Source of the DNA: Lactobacillus kalixensis DSM 16043
GTDB lineage: Bacteria > Bacillota > Bacilli > Lactobacillales > Lactobacillaceae
Direction: 5' to 3'
Assembly: GCF_001434335.1 (NCBI RefSeq)
Contig: NZ_AZFM01000001.1
Coordinates: 1-64,000 of the forward strand
Length of the DNA stretch: 64,000 nucleotides
Numbering within the stretch: position 1 is the first letter of the stretch; the number at the start of each line of letters is the position of its first letter. The position numbers and the translations under genes are program-made. Below the pieces are notes generated by a model, which was given only the letters and a program-made list of their open reading frames with translations, was not told the origin of the DNA and did not search any database. Below, in pieces: positions 11,312-18,972 of this stretch.

Positions 11312-11971
11312 ATGGATAATGAACCAATTTTTAAAATTACTAAGGTAAATATTGCAAAAGAAGACCGCGCCGGTTTTCGTAAAGAGCAAGAAGCTGAATT
11401 GGAAAACTCAATTCCGGTGGAAGCAGGTACCTTACTCTTTGCAAGTGGTCACGAAGATGCTCAAGGTGAAGATAACTACATAATTGAACTTTATCGTAAT
11501 CCTAAGGCATATGAAGAACACAGCATGGCTAACTACTTAGACCACTATGACAAGGTGATTAGTGATATGGCCAAAGATAAGAAGGTTTACGATTTAAATG
11601 CTGAATGGATTACCACTAAGCCTAAGGAAGCATTAGATGCATATGCTAACAACTTCGTAATTCGTGTTGCTAAGGTAGAAGTAGAAGATGGTGAACACGA
11701 TAAGTTTGCGGAAATTGTAAAGAAGGAAATGCGTCGTGCGATTGCACAAGAGCCAGGTGTTGAAATTTTGATGGCTGGTTCCAATAAGGAAAATGAAAAT
11801 GAATTTCTTTTCTTTGAAGTGTTTGTTAACGACGAAGCTTATGACAAGCATGTGAAGAGCAAGTGGTTCGTTGACTACATTAAGGGTAGTGAAGACATTG
11901 TTAAAGATAAGCAAATTCATGAATTAACTCGTGACGTGATGGCTGTACAAGGCCCAATCGTGATGGATTAA
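11312..11971 (+). CDS. putative monooxygenase, tandem ABM domains
   Basis: A 219-residue protein with two repeated antibiotic-biosynthesis-monooxygenase (ABM, dimeric alpha/beta barrel) units. Unit 1 (about 1-105) and unit 2 (about 110-219) each contain a beta strand with I.V.KV..ED, a helix with KEQEAELE or KKEMRRAI, a PG.E/AGTL strand, and E.Y.N...Y..H......FVDY. A single chain can thus mimic the usual homodimer. The family includes quinol monooxygenases and heme-degrading enzymes, but no clear heme ligand or substrate motif was recognised. Monocistronic, with a terminator 12 bp after the stop. Confidence 0.75.
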   Translation: MDNEPIFKITKVNIAKEDRAGFRKEQEAELENSIPVEAGTLLFASGHEDAQGEDNYIIELYRNPKAYEEHSMANYLDHYDKVISDMAKDKKVYDLNAEWITTKPKEALDAYANNFVIRVAKVEVEDGEHDKFAEIVKKEMRRAIAQEPGVEILMAGSNKENENEFLFFEVFVNDEAYDKHVKSKWFVDYIKGSEDIVKDKQIHELTRDVMAVQGPIVMD

Positions 11972-11982
11972 TTGAGAAAAAT

Positions 11983-12017
11983 AAAAATCTCGGTCCAGTA
12001 GTTGATCGAGATTTTTT
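11983..12017 (+). terminator. intrinsic terminator
   Basis: Arms AAAATCTCG and CGAGATTTT are followed by T residues. Confidence 0.82.
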
Positions 12018-12065
12018 AGTAAGCTGAATTTTTCGTGTTCGCTTTTCACGAGAACGCTTTTTCGA

Positions 12066-12367
12066 TATAATTATTTGCACAGGAAGTTTTATGAGCGGTG
12101 GTTGTTTTGCCTTCTGGAGGTGAGGCCCATGGACCAAACTAGTAAGAAAGTGTTCAACCATGTCGGTTTACGAAAGCCTCTCTTTGATGCTTTTGTTTGC
12201 GATGTTTGTGTTGGCTTTGCTGACCTACATCGACCACAAATAAAAAAACGCCGCTCAATCATAAACTTTTGGAAGAGTTATTGAGTAGCGCAAGTAAAAA
12301 GTAGCTTTAACCACCGCTCTTAAAGCGGCCTGTATAGGAGTTCTGATTCTTTCGGAGCTCCTTTTTC
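12066..12367 (+). ncRNA. type I toxin mRNA with long-range 5'-3' pairing
   Basis: A TATAAT at 12066-12071 starts a transcript ending at a hairpin with arms AGGAGTTC / GAGCTCCT and T5 (about 12335-12367). GAGCGGTGGTT at 12093-12103 is perfectly complementary to AACCACCGCTC at 12309-12319, so the 5' and 3' ends of the RNA can pair, as in other type I toxin mRNAs whose translation is delayed by folding. It carries the 27-codon toxin ORF at 12160. The -35 element is weak. Confidence 0.6.
12160..12243 (+). CDS. putative holin-like toxin (type I toxin, TxpA/BsrG-like)
   Basis: A 27-residue peptide beginning MSVYESLSLM, with a central hydrophobic helix (LLFAMFVLALL) and ending TYIDHK. This matches the putative holin-like toxin family of Gram-positive type I toxin-antitoxin loci (TxpA/BsrG/BsrE-like): short, one membrane span, SxYESLxLM start and an acidic/basic end. 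The ATG has only a weak AAGAAAG ribosome site nearby. A strong GGAGGTGAGG further upstream precedes an out-of-frame ATG, so translation is probably structure-controlled. An antisense RNA overlaps the 3' end. The predicted action is membrane depolarisation when unrestrained. Confidence 0.75.
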   Translation: MSVYESLSLMLLFAMFVLALLTYIDHK

Positions 12368-12382
12368 TATATTCAAATTATA
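12242..12382 (-). ncRNA. antisense antitoxin RNA of the type I toxin locus
   Basis: On the minus strand an extended -10 (TGATATAAT; TATAAT at 12382-12377) starts transcription at about 12370. The transcript runs through the 3' part of the toxin mRNA and ends at a hairpin (arms 12290-12280 and 12259-12249) followed by seven T residues on that strand, just past the toxin stop codon. Its roughly 125 nt are fully complementary to the toxin mRNA tail, the TxpA/RatA-type arrangement. No ORF is evident in it. Confidence 0.62.
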
Positions 12383-12452
12383 TCATAAATGCTCAAATTT
12401 ATAGAGCTAAAAACATGGATGAATTTTTTAAAAAATTATTTTCAATTTTTCC

Positions 12453-12481
12453 TTGACTCAAACCCCTCAATCACATACAAT
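12453..12481 (+). promoter_or_regulatory. promoter of first tRNA-Gln gene
   Basis: TTGACT (12453-12458), a 17-bp spacer and TACAAT (12476-12481). Confidence 0.8.
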
Positions 12482-12543
12482 AATATCTGTTGAGTGATGC
12501 AAGTCATTCAACTAGAACCAATTCAAGTAAAAGGCTTGAAGAT

Positions 12544-12615
12544 TGGGTTATAGCCAAGTGGTAAGGCAATGGTTTTTGGTACCATCATGCGCTGGTTCGA
12601 ATCCAGCTAACCCAA
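12544..12615 (+). tRNA. tRNA-Gln (anticodon TTG)
   Basis: A 72-nt cloverleaf. The acceptor arm TGGGTTA pairs with TAACCCA, the anticodon stem ATGGT/ACCAT encloses the loop TTTTGGT with anticodon TTG, and the T-arm contains GGTTCGAATCC. The gene does not encode CCA. An identical copy lies at 21264-21335 behind tRNA-Tyr. This copy has its own promoter and terminator. Confidence 0.95.
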
Positions 12616-12628
12616 TATATAGGGTTAA

Positions 12629-12658
12629 AGATCAGGTCTAAGTACCTGGTCTTTTTTT
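12629..12658 (+). terminator. terminator of tRNA-Gln
   Basis: Arms AGATCAGGT and ACCTGGTCT are followed by T7. Confidence 0.88.
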
Positions 12659-12690
12659 ATTCTACTGCGAACTAAAGGGGTAATTTATTA

Positions 12691-13011
12691 ATGGAAACAA
12701 AGCATGGGAGAACTTCATTTTTTGATGGAGGTTTATTATCTCTGATTGGTTGGACTCTCTTAGGTATAATTGTAACTGTATGTACGTTGGGGATTTGCTA
12801 TCCGTGGGCGGTATGTATGATTTATGGTTGGGAAATTAATCATACTGTGATCGAAGGGCGAAGAATGGAATTTGTTGGTAGCGCCTGGGGATTATTTGGT
12901 AATTGGATTAAGTGGCTACTATTAATAATTATTACTTTAGGAATTTATGGTTTTTGGGTAAGAATTAAGATTTTGGATTGGAAAGCTAAAAATACCCGTT
13001 TTAGAAACTAG
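12691..13011 (+). CDS. DUF898-like small membrane protein
   Basis: A 106-residue protein with two or three hydrophobic segments: about 15-45 (LSLIGWTLLGIIVTVCTLGI) and 70-93 (WIKWLLLIIITLGIYGF). Each is followed by a YPWAVCMIYGWEINHT or GFWVRIKILDW motif, a repeated pattern seen in the YjgN/DUF898 family. Function unknown. It stands alone between the tRNA-Gln terminator and its own terminator. Confidence 0.7.
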   Translation: METKHGRTSFFDGGLLSLIGWTLLGIIVTVCTLGICYPWAVCMIYGWEINHTVIEGRRMEFVGSAWGLFGNWIKWLLLIIITLGIYGFWVRIKILDWKAKNTRFRN

Positions 13012-13027
13012 AAAAACTTCATTATAC

Positions 13028-13070
13028 AAATAACCTGCTAAAGGCATTGCAACCTCTAGTAGGTTATTTT
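13028..13070 (+). terminator. intrinsic terminator
   Basis: 12-nt arms AATAACCTGCTA / TAGTAGGTTATT are followed by a short T-run. Confidence 0.75.
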
Positions 13071-13255
13071 AATGCATAACATTTTGTTTATTATAGCTAT
13101 AATATCTTAAGAATTTTGATAAGGATCTGTAATGTTTAAGTTTCAGTTTTGTAAACGTGTCTTAATTGATTCTTAACTCGTAATTAGTATACTTAGTATG
13201 CAATCTGAGGTAAGGGATTAAGAGGCAAATCCTGCAGATTGTTAGTGTATTATGT

Positions 13256-13349
13256 TTGAGCTATAAGATAGATCGAACTATAATATAATGTATCGGGCAT
13301 GTGAGATGCCCAAAGTTTTATTTCGTGGTGATTTTATTCCCACAGGAGG
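13256..13349 (+). promoter_or_regulatory. promoter and structured 5' UTR of SLAP surface-protein gene
   Basis: TTGAGC (13256-13261), a 17-bp spacer and TATAAT (13279-13284) form the promoter, with a second overlapping TATAAT at 13284-13289. The leader holds a GGGCAT/ATGCCC hairpin (13295-13311) and an AGGAGG at 13344-13349. Long stable leaders are typical of S-layer mRNAs. The rest of the 350-bp gap (13071-13255) shows nothing recognised. Confidence 0.7.
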
Positions 13350-13361
13350 TAGAGACCACAT

Positions 13362-14897
13362 ATGAAGAAAAATTTAAAGGTAACTGCAGCAGTTGCTGCT
13401 GCTTTGTTAGCTGTTGCACCTATTGCAACTAGCGTTGTGCCAACTGGTGCAGGTTCAAGTGTTGTTCAAGCTGCTGACGGTATTTCATTAGGTTCAACTA
13501 ATAGTGGAAACACTAACGCTAACAGTGGTTCAACTGTAGCTAATGCACCAACTGATAGACCATATTTCACTTTTAATAATCAAGTAATTGCAGAAGCTAC
13601 TTCAGCTAATACTAGTGCTAACGTTGTTCGTACAACTGTAAGCATTAAAGATGGTGAAGCTGTTTCATCAGTTACTAAGAAGCTTAATGATTTAGGAATT
13701 AAGTTCTATCCAAACAACAATAGTGCAGGTCAAGATCTTAAATTGACTGACAGTGAAGTTACTGCCGCTTTAGCACAAAATGGAATTACTACTAAGAATG
13801 TATCAACAAAGGGTAGTGATAATAAAACAACCACTCAAGTTGTTATTTCTATTCCATCAAGTGTAAGTGCATTTAACTTAACATTAACTGGTACATCAGG
13901 TTCAAGAACTGCAACTATTCAAGTTCCAGTTGTTACTTCTGGTAACTCATCAGCATCAGATAATACTAGTGCACCTGTATTCCATTATTCAGTAAATGGA
14001 ACTAGAAGTTCTAATAGTTTGAATGGTCAAGTATTCCAAGTAGCTGTTAACTCAAACTTTAACGCAACTAATTTCACTGATAGTGAAGGTAACCAAATTG
14101 CCATTTCAGCTGACCAAAATGCAAATAATACTACTTCAGCATCAATTACTAGTTCAGGTTCAGTTAACACTTCAGAAGCTGGTCGTTACTACAATGTAAC
14201 TTTGACTGCTACTGGTTTAACTGGTCAAAAGAATAGTGTTACATATACTGTATTAGTTGCACCAAGTTCTTTACAAACTTTGCATGCAGCAAGCGGTCAA
14301 ACTACAATTCCAACTTATAACATCTATGGTAATAATGTTTTAAGTGGTTCAACCACCTTTAAAGATGGTCAACAAGTTTATGTAGGTGACCAAGCTAGAA
14401 CTATTAATGGCGTATCATACTCACGTGTATCTACTAAGTCAAAGAATGACGCTAACGCAAGCAATGTTTGGGTTATGACTTCTGCACTTGTTACTCCAGC
14501 AGCAACTGAAACTAGTGAAGCTCACACTGTAATGATCGAATCACGTGGTTACGACAAGAATGGTAACTTTACTGGTAACGTATACCCAGTATACTCAAGC
14601 CTCAACATTGTACCAAAGGTTGTAACTATTAACGGTAAGACTTACTACAAGATTGCTGGTAAGGACGAATACGTTCGTGTAACTAACATTACTGGTACTC
14701 AACGTAAATTGACTCGTAACGCATACATTTACTGGTCATCATACCGTCGTACTCCAGGTACTGGTAAGATGTACAGAGGCCAAACTGTAACTACTTACGG
14801 TGCTGCTGTAACTTTCAAGAACGGTAAGAAGTACTACAAGATTCAAGGCTGTGCAGCTAACAACAAGCGTTACATCAAGGCTGTGAACTTCTATTAA
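13362..14897 (+). CDS. S-layer-type surface protein with C-terminal SLAP domain
   Basis: A 511-residue secreted protein. The signal peptide covers residues 1-37 (MKKNLKVTAAVAAALLAVAP start, cleavage near VQA/ADG). The middle region is Ser/Thr/Asn-rich with low complexity. From about 385 to the end, two SLAP repeats (KNGNFTGNVYPVY, TYYKIAGKDEYVRV, then RKLTRNAYIYW, KYYKIQGCAANNKRYIKAVN) give a basic domain that binds cell-wall polymer non-covalently. Acidophilus-group S-layer proteins such as SlpX have this layout; a precise paralogue name is not claimed. Codon use is strongly biased to abundant codons (GGT, GTT, ACT), suggesting high expression. One cysteine sits in the last repeat. Confidence 0.82.
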   Translation: MKKNLKVTAAVAAALLAVAPIATSVVPTGAGSSVVQAADGISLGSTNSGNTNANSGSTVANAPTDRPYFTFNNQVIAEATSANTSANVVRTTVSIKDGEAVSSVTKKLNDLGIKFYPNNNSAGQDLKLTDSEVTAALAQNGITTKNVSTKGSDNKTTTQVVISIPSSVSAFNLTLTGTSGSRTATIQVPVVTSGNSSASDNTSAPVFHYSVNGTRSSNSLNGQVFQVAVNSNFNATNFTDSEGNQIAISADQNANNTTSASITSSGSVNTSEAGRYYNVTLTATGLTGQKNSVTYTVLVAPSSLQTLHAASGQTTIPTYNIYGNNVLSGSTTFKDGQQVYVGDQARTINGVSYSRVSTKSKNDANASNVWVMTSALVTPAATETSEAHTVMIESRGYDKNGNFTGNVYPVYSSLNIVPKVVTINGKTYYKIAGKDEYVRVTNITGTQRKLTRNAYIYWSSYRRTPGTGKMYRGQTVTTYGAAVTFKNGKKYYKIQGCAANNKRYIKAVNFY

Positions 14898-14937
14898 AAT
14901 GAAGTTTAACTAATAGGAAACAATATATATCCTAGAG

Positions 14938-14966
14938 AAAGAGAGACGAAAGTCTCTCTTTTTTTG
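14938..14966 (+). terminator. terminator of SLAP surface-protein gene
   Basis: Arms AAGAGAGAC / GTCTCTCTT with a GAAA loop are followed by T residues. Confidence 0.92.
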
Positions 14967-15117
14967 TTCAATAAAATAACCTACTCAATAAAAAACTATA
15001 AGCTAAAATTAAATAAACTTATAACTTAAAGGGAATTTCACTAATATCTAAATAATTAGTATAATGTAACAGTATTTGTAAAAACAAAGTTATATAGAAT
15101 GTGGGAAGATATAGATA

Positions 15118-16098
15118 ATGAGAAAAAGCGGAATATTTGTTGTAACTGCACTACTGATGCTGATGAGTGTACCTAACACAGTTAAGGCGACAACCATCAC
15201 TAAGACAGTTGTGAAGAGTGATGATAAGGGAACTAAGAAAACTCAACATACACAAACTCAAGCTGTTATGAGAACCTCTGATCCAGTAACTTCTTCAGTT
15301 AAACCTAAAAAGAAAGCTTCTAAAAAGGTTAATAGTAAATATAGTTTAACCATGCGCTCAAACACACCGGTAGTAAATGTCAATGGCGTACAATTAAAAA
15401 ACTGGAAGCCTACTAACAAGAAGGCCTTCTTCAAGAACAAGAACGGCTACTACTTAAAGGCAGGGGTACTTGTTAATTGGACTGATCAATATCAATTTAT
15501 TAACGGACGCGAATATTTAAACTTAGGTAATGGTGGCTATGTAAATACTGAAAACGTCTTTACTAAGAATGGTTCAGGAATTATGACCATGGCTCGTAAT
15601 TCTTATGTTTATGATGTTAATGGTAAGAGAATTAAGAATTTCCATGGTACCGGTAAACTCCTCAAAGGGATGATCGTTAACCATGTAGATAGCCTGAAAG
15701 CTGGTAAAGGTAAGTATTACGTCGATGAAAGTGGAAGTTTTTTCACTCTTCCTTACTTAGTAATTAATGGTAAGGATTACTTCGAAATTGAAGATGGCGG
15801 CTATGTTAGAAGCGACAATGTGAAGTCAATTGCTGGATATGGTATTTATACTAGTAAACCCATTCAAGTTAGCGTGAATACTACAACTAAGTTGTACCAT
15901 CCGGTTGGTAAGAAGATGGTTGCCGAGAAGAAAGTGGTCAAGAAAGGTCAAATTTTAACAGTCGACAAGTTAGTTCACGTTAAGGCAATGGATAATAGTG
16001 ACCCAGCACAGTTTTACCGAATCAAGGGAACTAATAATTACGTGCCATTTCCAGATATTGATATCTTGAATATGGACATGGAAGCTAAAAAGTTTTAA
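15118..16098 (+). CDS. secreted SLAP-domain protein
   Basis: A 326-residue protein with a signal peptide (MRKSGIFVVTALLMLMSVPN, cleavage near VKA at about residue 25). A Lys/Thr-rich linker runs to about residue 75. The remainder consists of SLAP-like units: NGREYLNLGNGGYVNTENV, NSYVYDVNGKRIKNF, NGKDYFEIEDGGYVRSDNV and a final PAQFYRIKGTNNYVPFPDI. It should bind the cell wall through these units. No enzymatic domain is recognised. It lies between two other SLAP genes, each with its own terminator. Confidence 0.78.
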   Translation: MRKSGIFVVTALLMLMSVPNTVKATTITKTVVKSDDKGTKKTQHTQTQAVMRTSDPVTSSVKPKKKASKKVNSKYSLTMRSNTPVVNVNGVQLKNWKPTNKKAFFKNKNGYYLKAGVLVNWTDQYQFINGREYLNLGNGGYVNTENVFTKNGSGIMTMARNSYVYDVNGKRIKNFHGTGKLLKGMIVNHVDSLKAGKGKYYVDESGSFFTLPYLVINGKDYFEIEDGGYVRSDNVKSIAGYGIYTSKPIQVSVNTTTKLYHPVGKKMVAEKKVVKKGQILTVDKLVHVKAMDNSDPAQFYRIKGTNNYVPFPDIDILNMDMEAKKF

Positions 16099-16105
16099 CC
16101 GATAG

Positions 16106-16134
16106 AAGAGGGATGAAAGTCTCTCTTTTTCTTT
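16106..16134 (+). terminator. terminator of second SLAP gene
   Basis: AGAGGGAT / GTCTCTCT with a GAAA loop (two G-U pairs) and a T-run. It resembles the preceding gene's terminator. Confidence 0.78.
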
Positions 16135-16248
16135 TCAATAGTATAATAAGAATTGACCAATATGAATAAGTACAAATCAGCTAAATTGATTGGTTTAACG
16201 TAAAAAAAGTATAATAAATATATAGTTTTTTCACGAAAGGATGCAGAA

Positions 16249-16932
16249 ATGAAGAAAAATTTGAAAATCGTTAGCTTAGCAGCCGCAGCTTTATTTATGA
16301 CTGCTCCAGTATTCACTACAGCAACTTCAGTTAACGCTGCTTCAACTACTATTCAAGGTCCAACTGATAGTGTGGCAATGGTCTACGAAATTCACGGAAC
16401 GGACGTTGCTGAAACTAACCGTACACTTGAAGTAAATAGCCCGGTTAATACTTTTAACACCATTACTATAGATGGAGACTCATATACTCAAATTGATAGT
16501 GCAAATTCTAATTATTATGTTAAGAGTTCCTGGGTTAATGGGTCATATAATCCTGAAACTGGTGACGTTGAATCAGATTCTAAGATGGTGATGCGCACGT
16601 CAATTGCTTATACTGGGAGTGGTAAGAAGACTGGTAAGAGATACTTGGCCTTCCACAACACTACTATTAATTACCCAAAGGTAAAGATTGGCAGCGCAAC
16701 ATACTACAATGTTACTAATACTAATGACTACATCAAAGCTGTTAACATTGATGGTAAGAAGAAAACTTTAAAGAAGAACGCTTATGTCTATGATCAAAAC
16801 GGAAAGCGGGTTAAGACTGCTACTTTGACTAAGGGTAAGAGCGTAACTGTTTACGGATCAAGCCTCAAAATTAAGGGTAAGAGCTACTACACCATTGGCG
16901 AGAAGAGATACGTTAAGGTGGCTAATTTTTAA
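16249..16932 (+). CDS. secreted SLAP-domain protein
   Basis: A 227-residue protein. The signal peptide (MKKNLKIVSLAAAALFMTAP, cleavage near VNA at about residue 33) closely resembles that of the S-layer-type protein at 13362. Residues 45-110 form one domain of unknown function. Residues 110-227 are two SLAP repeats (RYLAFHNTTINYPKVKIG, TYYNVTNTNDYIKAVN; KNAYVYDQNGKRVK, SYYTIGEKRYVKVANF). It is probably a wall-bound S-layer-associated protein. AAAGGA precedes the ATG. Confidence 0.78.
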   Translation: MKKNLKIVSLAAAALFMTAPVFTTATSVNAASTTIQGPTDSVAMVYEIHGTDVAETNRTLEVNSPVNTFNTITIDGDSYTQIDSANSNYYVKSSWVNGSYNPETGDVESDSKMVMRTSIAYTGSGKKTGKRYLAFHNTTINYPKVKIGSATYYNVTNTNDYIKAVNIDGKKKTLKKNAYVYDQNGKRVKTATLTKGKSVTVYGSSLKIKGKSYYTIGEKRYVKVANF

Positions 16933-16953
16933 TAAATAGATGTTAATTTCCTT

Positions 16954-16982
16954 AATAGCACGGTTGAACGTGCTATTTTTTT
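16954..16982 (+). terminator. terminator of third SLAP gene
   Basis: A perfect 9-bp stem AATAGCACG / CGTGCTATT is followed by T residues. Confidence 0.92.
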
Positions 16983-17115
16983 GCCCAAAATTAAGTAATA
17001 ATTGCAGTTTGAGAATATTCAAAATTTTAAAAATTTCCAGAAAAAAATTCACCCTTTTTTGCGTATTTATATATGAGGAACTTTTCTCAAAATTTTGTAG
17101 AAAAAGGTGAAAAAA

Positions 17116-17904
17116 TTGGAAAATGACTTAAAATTAAGTCAAATCACTGATGATGTGATGTTTGAAAACGTCATGAAAGACAAACCAACTTGTAAAATGC
17201 TCATTGAAGCTATTTTGCCAGATTTGCATATTTCTCGCCTTGAGGTACATACTCAAAGAAGAATTAAGGACAATCGAAAAAATCATTCTTCAATCCTAGA
17301 TGTTTGGGTCAAGGATGATCAAGGCAGACAGTATGATTTGGAAATGCAACTTGGAAAAAAGGATGCAATGGATTTACGAGCGCGTTATTACTTATCGCGT
17401 CTTGATACAGAATCATTGCATACTGGAGAAAACTATGAGGATTTGAAAGCAGCCTACGTTATTTTCATTTGCGGATTTAACCCTAAAGGATTAGGGCTGA
17501 AAGAATATGACTTTGTGTATCAATGCAAACAAGCCTCTTCTCTTGCGTTAGATACAAAAACTGAGATAATATACTTAAATTCAAAAGGAATTAAAGGTGA
17601 AGTATCAAGAGGCATTCAGGACTTGTTTAAGATGATGAATAATCAAGTTCCTGAGCAAACTCAATTTACAGACCAGATAAAAAAACGGATGATTGCATAT
17701 TCAGAAACGCCAGAATGGAGGGATCACGTTATGTATGTTGATGCATTAGTTGATGAAGCTGCTAAAAAATCTATTCAAAAAATAATTAAACAATTTAGAT
17801 CTGAAGGGCGAGATGATCAAAGTACTTTGGATTTTTTGATCAATATTTATGGCGATCAATATTCAGAAGCAGATCTAAAGAAGTTCATTGAAGAAGCAAA
17901 ATAA
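17116..17904 (+). CDS. Rpn-family (PD-(D/E)XK) nuclease/transposase-like protein, paralogue
   Basis: A 262-residue paralogue of the protein at 10341-11123, sharing LSQITDDVMFENVMKD, the D...ExQ core (SSILDVWVKDD, YDLEMQ) and the charged C-terminal domain (INIYGDQYSEADLKKFIEE). A TTG start at 17116 is preferred over the GTG at 17107: it aligns with the ATG of the paralogue, and the conserved AAAGGTGA sits at the right distance, overlapping the GTG. It has four extra residues (TESL) in the middle. The pair lies in opposite orientation about 6 kb apart, flanking the type I toxin, tRNA-Gln and SLAP genes. Confidence 0.83.
   Translation: MENDLKLSQITDDVMFENVMKDKPTCKMLIEAILPDLHISRLEVHTQRRIKDNRKNHSSILDVWVKDDQGRQYDLEMQLGKKDAMDLRARYYLSRLDTESLHTGENYEDLKAAYVIFICGFNPKGLGLKEYDFVYQCKQASSLALDTKTEIIYLNSKGIKGEVSRGIQDLFKMMNNQVPEQTQFTDQIKKRMIAYSETPEWRDHVMYVDALVDEAAKKSIQKIIKQFRSEGRDDQSTLDFLINIYGDQYSEADLKKFIEEAK
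17731..17904 (+). CDS. possible intragenic C-terminal protein of second Rpn gene
   Basis: GGAGG at 17717-17721 is followed after nine bases by an in-frame ATG at 17731, giving a 57-residue C-terminal protein starting MYVDALVDEAAKK. Position, spacing and the TGG-AGG (Trp-Arg) codons that create the ribosome site are the same as in the paralogue. AGG is rare for Arg in these genes, so its retention is suggestive. Prediction only. Confidence 0.45.
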   Translation: MYVDALVDEAAKKSIQKIIKQFRSEGRDDQSTLDFLINIYGDQYSEADLKKFIEEAK

Positions 17905-17910
17905 TTTACG

Positions 17911-17946
17911 AAAGATATCGTAATTGGTCATTGTGATGTCTTTTTG
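17911..17946 (+). terminator. terminator of second rpn gene
   Basis: AGATATC / GATGTCT arms with one G-U pair are followed by T5. Confidence 0.65.
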
Positions 17947-18011
17947 TTTTCCTAAAAGAATCATCTAAATTACATCTCTCATTATTAATTTTAGTCGTAT
18001 AGGACATATTT

Positions 18012-18126
18012 AGGACATGATTAATTAATCTTTATATTATGGAAAAGTACGTAGAAAAAATAATAGGAGAATTTTTAATTGGAAAGAAGTAAAACAGGGT
18101 GGTCATAAAAGACTATCCTGTTTTTA
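18012..18126 (+). promoter_or_regulatory. leader with tiny ORF overlapping a terminator
   Basis: AGGACA (18012-18017), a 17-bp spacer and TATTAT (18035-18040) could be a promoter. AGGAGA at 18065 precedes a TTG-started 9-codon ORF (encoding ERSKTGWS after the start) at 18079-18108. Its 3' half is the 5' arm of a 12-bp terminator hairpin (18093-18104 / 18111-18122, T5). Such overlap is typical of translation-coupled attenuators. The downstream gene (18283) begins 157 bp later. The rest of the 378-bp gap, including two TAGGACAT copies at about 18000-18018, shows nothing else recognised. Confidence 0.35.
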
Positions 18127-18282
18127 AAATGTTCGAGTATTTGAATCAGTTTATTTATGTTTGTTTAGTTGTTTTTAGTCAAAATCAATGTTGTTAGGGA
18201 AGTGATAGTGCTTTATTCAAAAAAGGTTTGGTAGCATAATAGATTTATAATTTCGATTAATGATTTAGTTTAAGAGGCGCTT

Positions 18283-18972
18283 ATGGAAAAAACTGTTATC
18301 TTCGGGCATCGCGGCTATCCCGCAAAGTTTGCTGAAAATTCTCTAGAAGGATTTCGTTATGCAGTAAATCACGGAGCAGAAGGCGTCGAATTCGATGTTC
18401 ATTTAACTAAAGATGGCGTGCCAGTTGTCATGCACGATGAAAAAATCGACCACACAAGTGATGGAAAAGGTTGGATCAAAGATTTTACTTTAGCAGAATT
18501 GCGTCAGTATCATTTAACAAATGGTGAACCTGTGCCAGAGTTAAAAGAATTATTTGAAATTTTAGAAAATCAAAATCTCTGGATCAATCTTGAATTCAAA
18601 ACCAACTTAGTGCACTATCCCAATATTGAGCAAATCGTTTTTGATTTAGCCAAACAGTTCCACTTTGTTCATCCAATTATTTTTTCTTCATTTGATTATG
18701 TGACACTGAAGAATTGCCAAGAGATCGATCCTAACCAGACTTATTACTATCTGGTTGATCAAAAAGTGACTAATCCAGCTAAGGTGATCAAAGAGAATCA
18801 TTTTGCTGGAATTCATCCCGAAGAATACCTCAATAATGATACAATTGTACAAAGAATCTGGACTGTCGATGATCCAGAATTGGCCAAGCAATATTTTGAA
18901 AAGCATGTTGCTGGAATTTTCACCAATAATTATCCTTTGATGAAAAAAATAAGAGACGAGGTTCAAAAATAA
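18283..18972 (+). CDS. glycerophosphodiester phosphodiesterase (GDPD)
   Basis: A 229-residue GDPD TIM-barrel enzyme hydrolysing glycerophosphodiesters to glycerol-3-phosphate and alcohol. The active-site signature is visible: GHRG at residues 8-11, then VEFDVHLTKDGVPVVMHDEKIDHTSDG with the metal-binding Glu/Asp and catalytic His, and NLEFKTN later. No signal peptide, so it is cytoplasmic. The stop overlaps the ATG of the L,D-transpeptidase gene by one base, so the two are cotranscribed. Confidence 0.9.
   Translation: MEKTVIFGHRGYPAKFAENSLEGFRYAVNHGAEGVEFDVHLTKDGVPVVMHDEKIDHTSDGKGWIKDFTLAELRQYHLTNGEPVPELKELFEILENQNLWINLEFKTNLVHYPNIEQIVFDLAKQFHFVHPIIFSSFDYVTLKNCQEIDPNQTYYYLVDQKVTNPAKVIKENHFAGIHPEEYLNNDTIVQRIWTVDDPELAKQYFEKHVAGIFTNNYPLMKKIRDEVQK

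Noticed and set aside
12075-12284. A 69-codon forward ORF across the toxin region.
   Set aside because: It is in a different frame from the 27-codon toxin, lacks family features, and is explained by the toxin mRNA and antitoxin signals.
18039-18092. 17-codon ORF (MEKYVEKIIGEFLIGKK) in the leader before GDPD.
   Set aside because: Its ATG lies within the -10 box of the likely promoter and has no ribosome site; the TTG ORF with AGGAGA is a better candidate.
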